Under the pieces are notes generated by a model that searched no databases, was not told the origin of the DNA, and was given only the letters and a program-made list of their open reading frames with translations. Below are positions 33,802 through 41,619 of a stretch of DNA of 64,000 bases, piece after piece. Positions within the stretch are counted from its first letter, which is position 1. Each line of letters starts with the position of its first letter. The DNA lies in contig DBGEOK010000015.1 in assembly GCA_048370855.1 (NCBI GenBank), positions 23,677 to 87,676 of the forward strand, written 5' to 3'. The stretch comes from Limiplasma sp048370855. GTDB taxonomy: Bacteria > Bacillota > Clostridia > Christensenellales > Aristaeellaceae. The translations under genes and the position numbers were made by a program.

Positions 33802-33919
33802 TGCGGGGCGCTTTCGCCTTAGGCGAACCGTCCCGGTCGCTCAATCGCCTCGCTGGGCGCGGCCGCGTCCAATACCCGTTTCGCTTCCCCATGCGGGAGG
33901 TTGCCGCGTTCCACGCCTA

Positions 33920-33949
33920 ACAGCGGAGCGCCCCCAAGCGCTCCGCTGT
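33920..33949. terminator. Hairpin at the end of the HTH gene
   Basis: ACAGCGGAGCG (33920-33930) pairs perfectly with CGCTCCGCTGT (33939-33949), loop of 8. TTTT follows on the plus strand. It lies 17 bases beyond the HTH gene's stop, where the minus strand has no U-tract, so its main direction is unclear. Confidence 0.6.
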
Positions 33950-33966
33950 TTTGATACTCCATGAAC

Positions 33967-34359
33967 CTATTTCAACAAAATCGCAAGCGCGCTTCGCAGC
34001 GTCGCGTTTTCTTTCAGGAGGGCTTCAACCTCGCCCTCAAGCGCGCGCACCTTTTTTTCATACCCGGCGGTCGGGCCGCCTTGCAGCAGCTCGCGCAGCT
34101 TCCCGGCAGGCGCGCCTTTTTCCGCGGCGTTTTCCGCTTCGCCTGCGGCGGAAGCATCCGTCGCAGCGGCATCGTCGGGGCTCCGCGCCGGCAGTTCCTC
34201 CGCGGCGGGGGAGCCGGAATCGCCGCTTGCCTCGGCTTTTAACCATTTCAACATCGTTTGATAGCTTACGCCCAGTTCCTCGCTTGCCTTCTTGGCATTT
34301 TTGTATTCCTTCGCCCTTTGCAGAAGCTCAGCCCGTTGCTCGTTCGTATATCTCGCCAT
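33967..34359 (-). CDS. Small helix-turn-helix protein with C-terminal coiled coil (transposase OrfA-like)
   Basis: 130 residues. The N-terminal 45 residues are a transposase-type helix-turn-helix (T-N-E-Q-R-A-E-L-L, A-S-E-E-L-G-V-S-Y-Q-T-M-L-K-W-L). An alanine/glutamate-rich linker follows, and the end (about 98-130) is a leucine heptad coiled coil, as in IS3-type OrfA proteins. No OrfB or inverted repeats are nearby, so it is either an orphan of an insertion sequence or a domesticated regulator. The ATG at 34359 has AAAGGAG 8 bases upstream. It is divergent from the purine cluster. Confidence 0.7.
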   Translation of the reverse strand: MARYTNEQRAELLQRAKEYKNAKKASEELGVSYQTMLKWLKAEASGDSGSPAAEELPARSPDDAAATDASAAGEAENAAEKGAPAGKLRELLQGGPTAGYEKKVRALEGEVEALLKENATLRSALAILLK

Positions 34360-34391
34360 GTTCACAGCTCCTTTATTTCCGTTATGGGATC

Positions 34392-34400
34392 AGTATACCA
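34392..34400 (-). promoter_or_regulatory. Extended -10 promoter of the HTH gene
   Basis: Minus strand: TGG then TATACT (34397-34392). There is no consensus -35; the expected position is covered by the palindrome at 34410-34425. The flank is AT-rich. Confidence 0.55.
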
Positions 34401-34409
34401 CAATAATCA

Positions 34410-34425
34410 AAATGTATTTACATTT
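34410..34425. promoter_or_regulatory. Candidate operator palindrome
   Basis: AAATGTA (34410-34416), two bases, TACATTT (34419-34425): a perfect 7-bp inverted repeat over the -35 region of the HTH gene. The same AAATGTA half-site recurs at 34649-34655, just after the -10 of the divergent purine cluster. The rest of 34440-34630 is GC-rich and shows no gene. Confidence 0.5.
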
Positions 34426-34637
34426 GAGTGACATTTCATACTTTGTTTGTATTTTAGGTGACAAGCAAAAGCCCGCCGGCGCGCAGCGCTCCCTTGGCCG
34501 GGGCCGATCCCGCGAGGGGGCGTCTTCTCCCCAACGCGAACCTCTCTGGGCGGCAAGGCGGTACAAGCGAGGAGATCCCTGCTTTGGCGATTGCCGCGAA
34601 TTTTTGGGAAAAAGAGACTGCATATCCAGCCGTGATA

Positions 34638-34646
34638 TGCTATAAT
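34638..34646 (+). promoter_or_regulatory. Promoter of the purine-degradation cluster
   Basis: Extended -10 TGC then TATAAT (34641-34646). Only a weak -35 (CTGCAT, 17 bases upstream) is present, which suggests dependence on the extended -10 or an activator. The leader to dpaL is about 75 bases. Confidence 0.6.
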
Positions 34647-34728
34647 GTAAATGTAAAGATCGTTTGTTCGTGCGTTTTCATTCGTCCCGGAACCGGTTCA
34701 GACCAACACAGGCAAAGGAGCGTAAGCC

Positions 34729-35931
34729 ATGTCAGCCATTCGCTGGGCGCTTAACCGCATCCCTCAATCGGACGACCGCCGCCTCTCCATCATGTCCGGG
34801 GAAAACGTGCGGCTGGCTTCAAATTTTCACAAAAGCTTTCCCCAATATCAGGAGACGCCGCTCCGCTCCCTGCCCGGCATGGCGGCAGAGCTGGGGCTGT
34901 CCGGCGTCTATGTGAAGGACGAATCCTATCGTTTTGGCCTGAACGCCTTTAAGGTGCTGGGCGGCTCGTATGCCATGGCGCGTTATATCGCTCAGGAAAC
35001 AGGGCGCGACATCGCCCGGACGGATTACGCCTACCTGACCGGCGACCGGCTCCGGCGGGATTTTGGGCAGGCGACCTTCTTTACGGCGACGGACGGCAAC
35101 CATGGGCGCGGCGTGGCATGGGCGGCCAAGCGGCTGCATCAGAAGGCCGTGGTGCATATGCCCAAGGGAACGGTTCGGCGGCGGTTTGACAATATCCGCG
35201 CCGAGGGCGCGGAGGTAACCATCGAGGAACTGAACTATGACGACTGTGTCCGCCTGGCGGCGAGAGAAGCCGCCGCCACCCCGCGCGGCGTTGTCATCCA
35301 GGATACGGCATGGGAGGGGTACGAGGAAATCCCCGCCTGGATTATGCAGGGCTACGGCTCCATGGCCGCCGAGGCGGCCAGCCAGCTAAAGGCGGAGGGC
35401 GTGGACCGCCCCACGCACATCTTGATCCAGGCGGGCGTCGGCTCGCTGGCGGGCGCGGTCGTCGGATATTTCGTCAATCTGTTCCCGGACAACCCGCCGA
35501 AAATGGCGGTGATCGAGGCGCAGGCGGCGGATTGCCTCTACCAAAGCGCTCTGGCTGGCGACGGCGGCATTCGTACCGTGAGCGGAGATCTGGACACCAT
35601 GATGGCCGGGCTGGCGTGCGGCGAGCCCAACGTTCTTTCGTGGGATATCCTGCGCAATCACGCGGACGCGTTCATCTCCTGCCCGGACTGGGTCGGCGCG
35701 ACGGGCATGCGCATGCTCGGCTGCCCCGTGAAGGGCGATCCGCAGGTCATCAGCGGCGAGAGCGGCGCGGTGGGCATGGGCGTTATCGCCGCGCTGACGC
35801 GGCGCGGCGAATGCCGCGAGCTTGCGGACGCGCTGGGGCTGGACGCCTCGTCCAGGGTGCTGCTATTTTCCACCGAAGGCGATACCGACCCCGAAAACTA
35901 CCGGGCCGTCGTGTGGGACGGCAAGCTTTAG
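34729..35931 (+). CDS. dpaL: Diaminopropionate ammonia-lyase (YgeX type)
   Basis: 400 residues, a fold-type II PLP enzyme. The PLP lysine lies in F-G-L-N-A-F-K-V-L-G-G-S, the phosphate-binding glycines in A-G-V-G-S-L-A-G, and D-G-N-H-G-R-G-V-A is typical. It converts 2,3-diaminopropionate to pyruvate and two ammonia, so it delivers both a carbon source and nitrogen. AAAGGAG precedes the ATG. First gene of a nine-gene unit; the length and motifs match the E. coli YgeX family, which is found in the same neighbourhood (ygeW-ygeX-ygeY). Confidence 0.93.
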   Translation: MSAIRWALNRIPQSDDRRLSIMSGENVRLASNFHKSFPQYQETPLRSLPGMAAELGLSGVYVKDESYRFGLNAFKVLGGSYAMARYIAQETGRDIARTDYAYLTGDRLRRDFGQATFFTATDGNHGRGVAWAAKRLHQKAVVHMPKGTVRRRFDNIRAEGAEVTIEELNYDDCVRLAAREAAATPRGVVIQDTAWEGYEEIPAWIMQGYGSMAAEAASQLKAEGVDRPTHILIQAGVGSLAGAVVGYFVNLFPDNPPKMAVIEAQAADCLYQSALAGDGGIRTVSGDLDTMMAGLACGEPNVLSWDILRNHADAFISCPDWVGATGMRMLGCPVKGDPQVISGESGAVGMGVIAALTRRGECRELADALGLDASSRVLLFSTEGDTDPENYRAVVWDGKL

Positions 35932-35964
35932 GACTGACCGGAGAACTCGATACAGGAGGCGTTC

Positions 35965-37242
35965 ATGATGGATTACCAACGGATTCGGGAGGCCGCCCAG
36001 GGGTATGAGGCGGCGATGACCCGGTTTCTCCGCGAGCTGGCGCGCATACCGGGCGAAAGCTGCGGCGAGGAGGGGCATATTCTCCGCGTGAAGCAAGAGA
36101 TGGAGGCCGTGGGCTATGACCGCGTGGAGATAGACCCCATGGGCAACGTGCTGGGGTTCATGGGAAACGGCGGCAGGCTGATCGGCTTTGACGCGCATAT
36201 CGACACCGTGGGGGTGGGCAACCGTTCCAATTGGGACTTCGACCCCTATGAGGGGTATGAAACCGAAACGGAAATCGGCGGTCGGGGAACCAGCGACCAG
36301 CTTGGCGGCATCGTTTCTTCCGTTTACGGCGCGAAAATCATGAAGGACCTGGGGCTGATCCCCGAGGGCTTTACCATACTGACGACGGGTACCGTTCAGG
36401 AGGAGGACTGCGACGGGCTTTGCTGGCAGTACATTGTCAACGAGGACAAGCTTCGTCCCGAATTTGTGGTATCAACCGAGCCTACGGACGGCGGCATCTA
36501 CCGCGGCCAGCGGGGCCGCATGGAAATCCGCGTGGACGTCAAGGGCGTGAGCTGCCACGGGTCCGCGCCAGAGCGCGGCGATAACGCCATCTACAAGATG
36601 GCCGACATCCTCCAGGAGGTTCGCGCGCTGAACGACAACGGCTGCGGCGACGGCGAGGTCATTCCGGGCCTTGTCAAAATGCTTTCCCCCTCCTATAACC
36701 CCCAATACGAGGAAGCCCGTTTTCTGGGGCGCGGCACAATCGCCGCGTCGGAAATCTTCTTTACCTCCCCCAGCCGGTGCGCCGTGGCGGATTCCTGCTC
36801 CGTCTCCCTCGATCGCCGCATGACCGCGGGAGAGACATGGGAAAGCTGCCTGGAAGAAATCCGCCGGCTGCCCCATGTCAGGCAATACGGCGCGGAGGTG
36901 AGCATGTACTCCTATTCCCGCCCTTCCTGGAAGGGCCTAAACTACCCGACGGAATGCTACTTTCCCACGTGGACGCTCCCCGCCGGGCATCCCGTCGCCC
37001 GAGCAATGGCGGAGGCTTATCAAAGCCTTTACGGCGAGCCGCGTGTGGATAAGTGGACCTTCTCGACCAACGGCGTCAGCATCATGGGGCGCTTCGGCAT
37101 CCCGTGTATCGGCTTTGGCCCCGGCAAGGAAGCCCAGGCGCACGCGCCCAACGAGCGCACCTGGAAGGCCGACCTGGTACGCTGCGCGGCGGTTTATGCT
37201 GCCCTGCCCTCCGCCTACGCAAGCGCCGGCAAAGCGCCCTGA
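35965..37242 (+). CDS. ygeY: M20-family hydrolase YgeY
   Basis: 425 residues. This is a zinc-dependent M20 deacylase/peptidase fold: H-I-D-T-V (first metal and catalytic Asp), G-T-S-D-Q-L-G-G (bridging Asp), Q-E-E-D-C-D-G (general base Glu), S-T-E-P-T and a last His in Q-A-H-A-P-N. The YgeY subfamily is tied to selenium-dependent molybdenum hydroxylase clusters and has been described as a selenium metabolism-linked hydrolase. Related enzymes split carbamoyl- or acyl-amino acids, so a carbamoyl- or ureido-amino acid intermediate is a likely substrate. AGGAGG precedes the ATG. It is 33 bases after dpaL. Confidence 0.92.
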   Translation: MMDYQRIREAAQGYEAAMTRFLRELARIPGESCGEEGHILRVKQEMEAVGYDRVEIDPMGNVLGFMGNGGRLIGFDAHIDTVGVGNRSNWDFDPYEGYETETEIGGRGTSDQLGGIVSSVYGAKIMKDLGLIPEGFTILTTGTVQEEDCDGLCWQYIVNEDKLRPEFVVSTEPTDGGIYRGQRGRMEIRVDVKGVSCHGSAPERGDNAIYKMADILQEVRALNDNGCGDGEVIPGLVKMLSPSYNPQYEEARFLGRGTIAASEIFFTSPSRCAVADSCSVSLDRRMTAGETWESCLEEIRRLPHVRQYGAEVSMYSYSRPSWKGLNYPTECYFPTWTLPAGHPVARAMAEAYQSLYGEPRVDKWTFSTNGVSIMGRFGIPCIGFGPGKEAQAHAPNERTWKADLVRCAAVYAALPSAYASAGKAP

Positions 37243-37403
37243 CGCTTTTTGTTTTCTGTCCTCGGCAGGCCTTGGGCAGGGCTGAAAACGCCCGCCCTTC
37301 CAAGCCGCGCGCGGCGCGTGCCCGCGCGTCAACTCCCGTCCTAAGCTCCGGCGGCGCTTTGCCGCGCGTCAGATACGAAATGATAGCAAGGAGAGAACGA
37401 TTC

Positions 37404-38594
37404 ATGAGCAAATCCGCCCCCTTTTTAAACGCCCTGAAGGCCCTCGATTTTTCCAAGATGTATAACGGCGATTTCTTCCTCACCTGGGAAAAGACGCGCG
37501 GCGAGCTGGACGCGGTGTTTGCCGTGGCGGACGCCTTGCGCGCCATGCGGGAGGAAAACCTGTCCACCAGGGTTTTTGAATCCGGCCTGGGCATTTCGCT
37601 GTTCCGCGACAACTCCACGCGCACGCGCTTTTCCTTTGCCGCGGCGTGCAACCTGCTGGGGCTGGAGGTGCAGGACCTGGACGAGGGCAAAAGCCAGATC
37701 GCGCATGGGGAAACCGTTCGTGAAACCGCCAGCATGATCTCCTTCATGGCGGACGTCATCGGCATCCGGGACGACATGTACATTGGAAAGGGCAACCGAT
37801 ACATGCGCGACGTGGCGGACGCCGTCGCCGCCGGCTACCGGGACGGGGTGCTGGAGCAAAAGCCCACGCTGGTCAATCTTCAGTGCGATATCGACCATCC
37901 CACGCAGACCATGGCGGATCTCGCGCACCTCATCCGCCGTTTTGGCGGCGTACAAAACCTGCGCGGCAAAAAAATCGCCATGACCTGGGCCTACTCCCCC
38001 TCCTACGGCAAGCCGCTTTCCGTGCCCCAGGGCGTCATCGGCCTGGCGACCCGTTACGGTATGGACGTGGTGCTGGCGCATCCCGAGGGGTATGAGGTGA
38101 TGCCGGAGGTGGAGGCCGTCGCGGTGCGCCAGGCCAGGGAATCCGGCGGAAGCTACCGCCGCGTCAACGACATGAGCGAGGCGTTCGAGGGCGCGGACGT
38201 CGTCTATCCCAAAAGCTGGGCTCCCTTCGCCGCGATGGAGAAGCGCACCGCCCTGTACGGCAGGGGCGATTTTGAGGGAATCCGCGCGCTGGAGAAGGAG
38301 ATGCTACAGCAAAACGCATGGTATCAGGACTGGGAATGCACCGAGGAGCTAATGCGCTCCACCCGGGGCGGCAAAGCCGTCTATCTGCACTGCCTGCCCG
38401 CCGACATTTCCGGCATTAGCTGCGAGCGGGGCGAGGTAGCCGCCGGCGTATTTGAGCGCAACCGGAAATCCCTTTATCAGGAAGCCTCCAACAAGCCCTA
38501 TATCATCGCCGCGATGATTGTGCTGGCCAAGCTCAAGGACCCGGTCGGCACGCTGGAAGCGCTGTCCCGCGCGAACCGGCCCCGCCTGTTTTAA
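37404..38594 (+). CDS. ygeW: Knotted carbamoyltransferase YgeW
   Basis: 396 residues. The carbamoyl phosphate motif S-T-R-T-R-F is at about residue 70, and H-C-L-P is in the amino-acid-binding domain, as in ornithine transcarbamylases. The length and an insertion before the knot region match YgeW, whose substrate has long been unknown. Running backwards it would release carbamoyl phosphate from a ureido compound, which the next gene's product can use to make ATP. The frame is open far upstream, but AAGGAG before the ATG at 37404 fixes the start. The 161-base gap after ygeY shows no promoter I trust. Confidence 0.92.
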   Translation: MSKSAPFLNALKALDFSKMYNGDFFLTWEKTRGELDAVFAVADALRAMREENLSTRVFESGLGISLFRDNSTRTRFSFAAACNLLGLEVQDLDEGKSQIAHGETVRETASMISFMADVIGIRDDMYIGKGNRYMRDVADAVAAGYRDGVLEQKPTLVNLQCDIDHPTQTMADLAHLIRRFGGVQNLRGKKIAMTWAYSPSYGKPLSVPQGVIGLATRYGMDVVLAHPEGYEVMPEVEAVAVRQARESGGSYRRVNDMSEAFEGADVVYPKSWAPFAAMEKRTALYGRGDFEGIRALEKEMLQQNAWYQDWECTEELMRSTRGGKAVYLHCLPADISGISCERGEVAAGVFERNRKSLYQEASNKPYIIAAMIVLAKLKDPVGTLEALSRANRPRLF

Positions 38595-38636
38595 CAATAA
38601 CCGCATCCGAAGTCCTTCCAGAAAGGTCGTAAGGGC

Positions 38637-39563
38637 ATGAAGATCGTCGTCGCGCTGGGCGGAAACGCGCTCGGCGCCACCCTTCCGGAGCAGATGCTCG
38701 CGGTTCAGGAAACCTCCCGGGCCATTGCCGACCTCATTGAAGACGGGCATCAGGTCATCCTCACGCATGGCAACGGCCCCCAGGTCGGCATGATCCAGAA
38801 CGCGTTCGGCGAATACGCCCGCGCGCACGGCACGGGCGTCGTCCCCCTGTCCGTCTGCGTGGCCATGAGCCAGGGCTATATTGGATACGATCTGCAAAAC
38901 GCGCTGAGAGAGGAGCTTTTTAACCGCGGTATTGCCAAGCCTGTATCCACGGTTTTGACGCAGGTTCGCGTCGACCCGGACGATCCGGCCTTTCAAAGCC
39001 CGCAAAAGCCGATTGGGCCTTTTATGAGCCGGGAGGAGGCCGACGGGCTGGCGCGAACCAAGGGCTGGCGCTTCATGGAGGACGCCGGGCGCGGCTACCG
39101 CCGCGTGGTCGCGTCCCCCATGCCGGTTGAAATTGTGGAAATCGACACCATTCACGACCTGCTGGACGCCGGGCAGGTCGTGATCGCGGCGGGCGGCGGC
39201 GGCATCCCCGTCGTCGCGCGCGGCCATCACCTAAGCGGCGTGTCCGCCGTGATCGACAAGGATTTTACCGCGTGCAGGCTGGCGGAGACGGTGGACGCGA
39301 GCCTGCTGATTATCCTGACCGCGGTGGAACGCGTCGCCATTCGGTTTGGCCAGCCGGACCAGCGCTGGCTGGACAGCCTGACGGCGGAGCAGGCGCGGCG
39401 CTACTGCCGCGAGGGGCAATTTGCTCCCGGCTCGATGCTGCCCAAGGTAGAGGCCGCGATCGCGTTTGTCACAAGCGGCCCCGGACGCGAGGCGCTGATT
39501 ACGCGGTTGGAAAAGGCGCGGGACGGCATTCGGGGAAGGACGGGCACGCGCGTCCATGCCTAG
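38637..39563 (+). CDS. arcC: Carbamate kinase
   Basis: 308 residues of the amino acid kinase fold: A-L-G-G-N-A-L at the N-terminus, T-H-G-N-G-P-Q-V-G, A-A-G-G-G-G-I-P-V-V and V-I-D-K-D-F-T-A. It transfers phosphate from carbamoyl phosphate to ADP, giving ATP, ammonia and CO2. Next to ygeW it should serve fermentative energy recovery. Arginine deiminase is absent here, so this is not an arginine pathway copy. The E. coli equivalent in such a cluster is yqeA. Confidence 0.95.
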   Translation: MKIVVALGGNALGATLPEQMLAVQETSRAIADLIEDGHQVILTHGNGPQVGMIQNAFGEYARAHGTGVVPLSVCVAMSQGYIGYDLQNALREELFNRGIAKPVSTVLTQVRVDPDDPAFQSPQKPIGPFMSREEADGLARTKGWRFMEDAGRGYRRVVASPMPVEIVEIDTIHDLLDAGQVVIAAGGGGIPVVARGHHLSGVSAVIDKDFTACRLAETVDASLLIILTAVERVAIRFGQPDQRWLDSLTAEQARRYCREGQFAPGSMLPKVEAAIAFVTSGPGREALITRLEKARDGIRGRTGTRVHA

Positions 39564-40194
39564 GCTGGGCGTCGTCGCGCTGGCTTCCGGCGAAAGCCGG
39601 CGCTTTGACGGAGGCGAAAAGCTGCTCGCGCGCGCCGGCGGGCGGGCGATGCTCGCTTACGTGCTGGACGCCCTGCCGCCGGACGTCTTTCAAAAGCGGC
39701 TTGTAGTCACGCGCAGCCCGCAGGCGGCCGCGCTGGCTCTGTCGCTTGGCTTTGAGGCGCTTGTCCATACGCTGCCGGAAATGTCCGATACCATCCGGCT
39801 CGGCGTCGAGCGCATGGCCGGGATGGACGGCTGCCTGTTCTGCGTGGGCGATCAACCCCTGTTAACGGCCCGCACCGTGCGCAGGCTCGCCGGGGCGTTT
39901 GAAAAGGATCCGTCCCGCATCGTCCGCGCGTGCTTTGGCGAGCGGGATGGCAATCCCGTGCTTTTCCCCGCCGCGCTGTTTGGCGAGCTGGCGACGCTTG
40001 CGCCCGGGCAGTCCGGCGGGACGGTCATTCGCCGGCACGCGGGGCTGGTGACGCGCGTGCCGGCTTTTTCGGAGCGGGAGCTAAAGGACGTGGATACCCG
40101 TCAGGATTTTGATTGGCTCGTTGCGGAGCTGTCAACTCAAAAGGAGCGTGAAAAGCGTGCTGCTCATCGGCAACGGAAGGCTCATTACCCGTGA
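39556..40194 (+). CDS. mocA: MobA/MocA-like nucleotidyltransferase (molybdenum cofactor cytidylyltransferase type)
   Basis: 212 residues. Nucleotide loop A-S-G-E-S-R-R-F with the K-L-L lysine, G-D-Q-P for metal binding, and D-G-N-P-V-L-F-P are the MocA signatures. This family converts molybdopterin cofactor to its cytosine dinucleotide form for xanthine dehydrogenase-type enzymes, which fits the molybdenum hydroxylase at the end of the cluster. E. coli YgfJ is the comparable protein. It overlaps arcC by 8 bases and ssnA by 38 bases. The very basic last 20 residues are probably a by-product of that overlap. Confidence 0.88.
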   Translation: MPRLGVVALASGESRRFDGGEKLLARAGGRAMLAYVLDALPPDVFQKRLVVTRSPQAAALALSLGFEALVHTLPEMSDTIRLGVERMAGMDGCLFCVGDQPLLTARTVRRLAGAFEKDPSRIVRACFGERDGNPVLFPAALFGELATLAPGQSGGTVIRRHAGLVTRVPAFSERELKDVDTRQDFDWLVAELSTQKEREKRAAHRQRKAHYP

Positions 40195-41500
40195 CGCGGA
40201 CAGGCCCTTTCTGGCGGACGGCTGCGTGGCCGCGGACGGGGCGCTGATCAGGGAGGTCGGCGATACCGCGGCGCTGCGGGCCAAGTACCCGGACGCGGAC
40301 TTTTTGGACGCCGGGGGCGGCGTCATCATGCCGGGCCTCGTCAACGCCCATAACCACATCTATTCCGCGTTCGCGCGCGGGCTTTCCATCAAGGGGCCGC
40401 CCCGGCGCTCGTTCCTGGACATTTTGGACGGCCAATGGTGGGCCCTCGACCGCCGCCTGCTTCTGGAGGACACCCGTTCCAGCGCGGATTGCTACTTTGT
40501 GGAGTGCGTGGAAAACGGCGTGACCACGATATTCGATCATCACGCAAGCTACGGCGAAATCCCCGGCAGCCTGTTCGCCATCGCCGAAAGCGCAAAAAGC
40601 ATCGGCGTAAGGGCAAACCTTTGCTACGAAGTCAGCGACCGGGACGGTCGGGAGAAGATGCTCGAGGCCGTGCGTGAAAACGTGGATTTCATCCGCTGGG
40701 CGCGCCGGGACGCTTCCGGCCAGTTCGCCGGCATGATGGGCATGCACGCCTCTTTTACCCTGTCGGATCAAACGCTGGAAACCTGCGCGTCCCAATGCCC
40801 GGAGGGCGCGGGTTTTCACATCCACGTAGCCGAGGGAATCCCAGACGTAAAGCGTTCGCTTTCGGAGCATGGCAAGCGTCCGGTTTTCCGGCTGAACGAC
40901 TTTGGCGTTTTGGGGAAAAAAACCATCTGCGGGCACTGCACCCACGTGTCCGAAGCGGAAATCGACCTGCTCAGCGACTGTGGATGCATGGTGGCGCATA
41001 ACCCGGAAAGCAACATGGGTAACGCCGTCGGGTGCCCGCCCGTGCTGCGCATGCTTGAAAAAGGCGTGCTGCTGGGCCTTGGTACGGACGGCTACACCAA
41101 CGACATGCTGGAAAGCTACAAGGTCGCCAACCTCCTCCACAAGCATCACCTGTGCGACCCCACCGCCGCGTGGGATGAAATTCCGCGCATGCTGTTTGAC
41201 GGCAACCGCAGGATGGCCGCGCGATTCTTCGGCGTGCCTGTCGGCATCCTGAAGCCGGGAGCGGCGGCGGACGTGATCGTGATGGACTACGACCCGCCCA
41301 CGCCCATGAACGCAAGCAATCTGAACGCGCATATCCTGTTCGGCCTGAGCGGGCGTTGCACGCGTCACACCGTCATCGCCGGCAGGACGCGCATGAGGGA
41401 CCGCGAGCTTCCCGGCGTGGACAAGGCCGCGCTGTTCGCCCACGCGCGGGAACGGGCGGAAGCGCTTGGGAGGCGGGTCAACGAAGGGCGGCAGCCGTGA
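40157..41500 (+). CDS. ssnA: SsnA-type metal-dependent amidohydrolase
   Basis: 447 residues, an amidohydrolase TIM barrel. Metal ligands: N-A-H-N-H (HxH), the His of H-I-H-V-A-E, the His of G-H-C-T-H and the Asp of L-G-T-D-G-Y. Relatives deaminate purines or open cyclic amidines. SsnA is a constant member of the selenium-molybdenum cluster; here it is likely to hydrolyse a purine-derived intermediate. Start: GTG at 40157, with AAGGAG 10 bases upstream inside mocA; a GTG at 40148 is too close to that site. Confidence 0.92.
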   Translation: MLLIGNGRLITRDADRPFLADGCVAADGALIREVGDTAALRAKYPDADFLDAGGGVIMPGLVNAHNHIYSAFARGLSIKGPPRRSFLDILDGQWWALDRRLLLEDTRSSADCYFVECVENGVTTIFDHHASYGEIPGSLFAIAESAKSIGVRANLCYEVSDRDGREKMLEAVRENVDFIRWARRDASGQFAGMMGMHASFTLSDQTLETCASQCPEGAGFHIHVAEGIPDVKRSLSEHGKRPVFRLNDFGVLGKKTICGHCTHVSEAEIDLLSDCGCMVAHNPESNMGNAVGCPPVLRMLEKGVLLGLGTDGYTNDMLESYKVANLLHKHHLCDPTAAWDEIPRMLFDGNRRMAARFFGVPVGILKPGAAADVIVMDYDPPTPMNASNLNAHILFGLSGRCTRHTVIAGRTRMRDRELPGVDKAALFAHARERAEALGRRVNEGRQP

Positions 41501-41619
41501 GATACGCCGCCTCCGTTCCCAGCCGGCTGAAGGCCGGATGCCCCGGACCGGCGGTTTGAAGGCGTTCGGGGCAGGCATAAGGCGTCCTTCTCAACCATCA
41601 ACACATCGGGAGGTGTCCC

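Noticed and set aside
34646..34728. A purine riboswitch ahead of the purine cluster
   Set aside because: The leader is only about 75 bases and shows neither the three-way junction nor the conserved loop bases of the family.
34458..34754. A 98-codon frame running into dpaL
   Set aside because: It spans the dpaL promoter and has no start signal; dpaL itself is in another frame with a good ribosome site.
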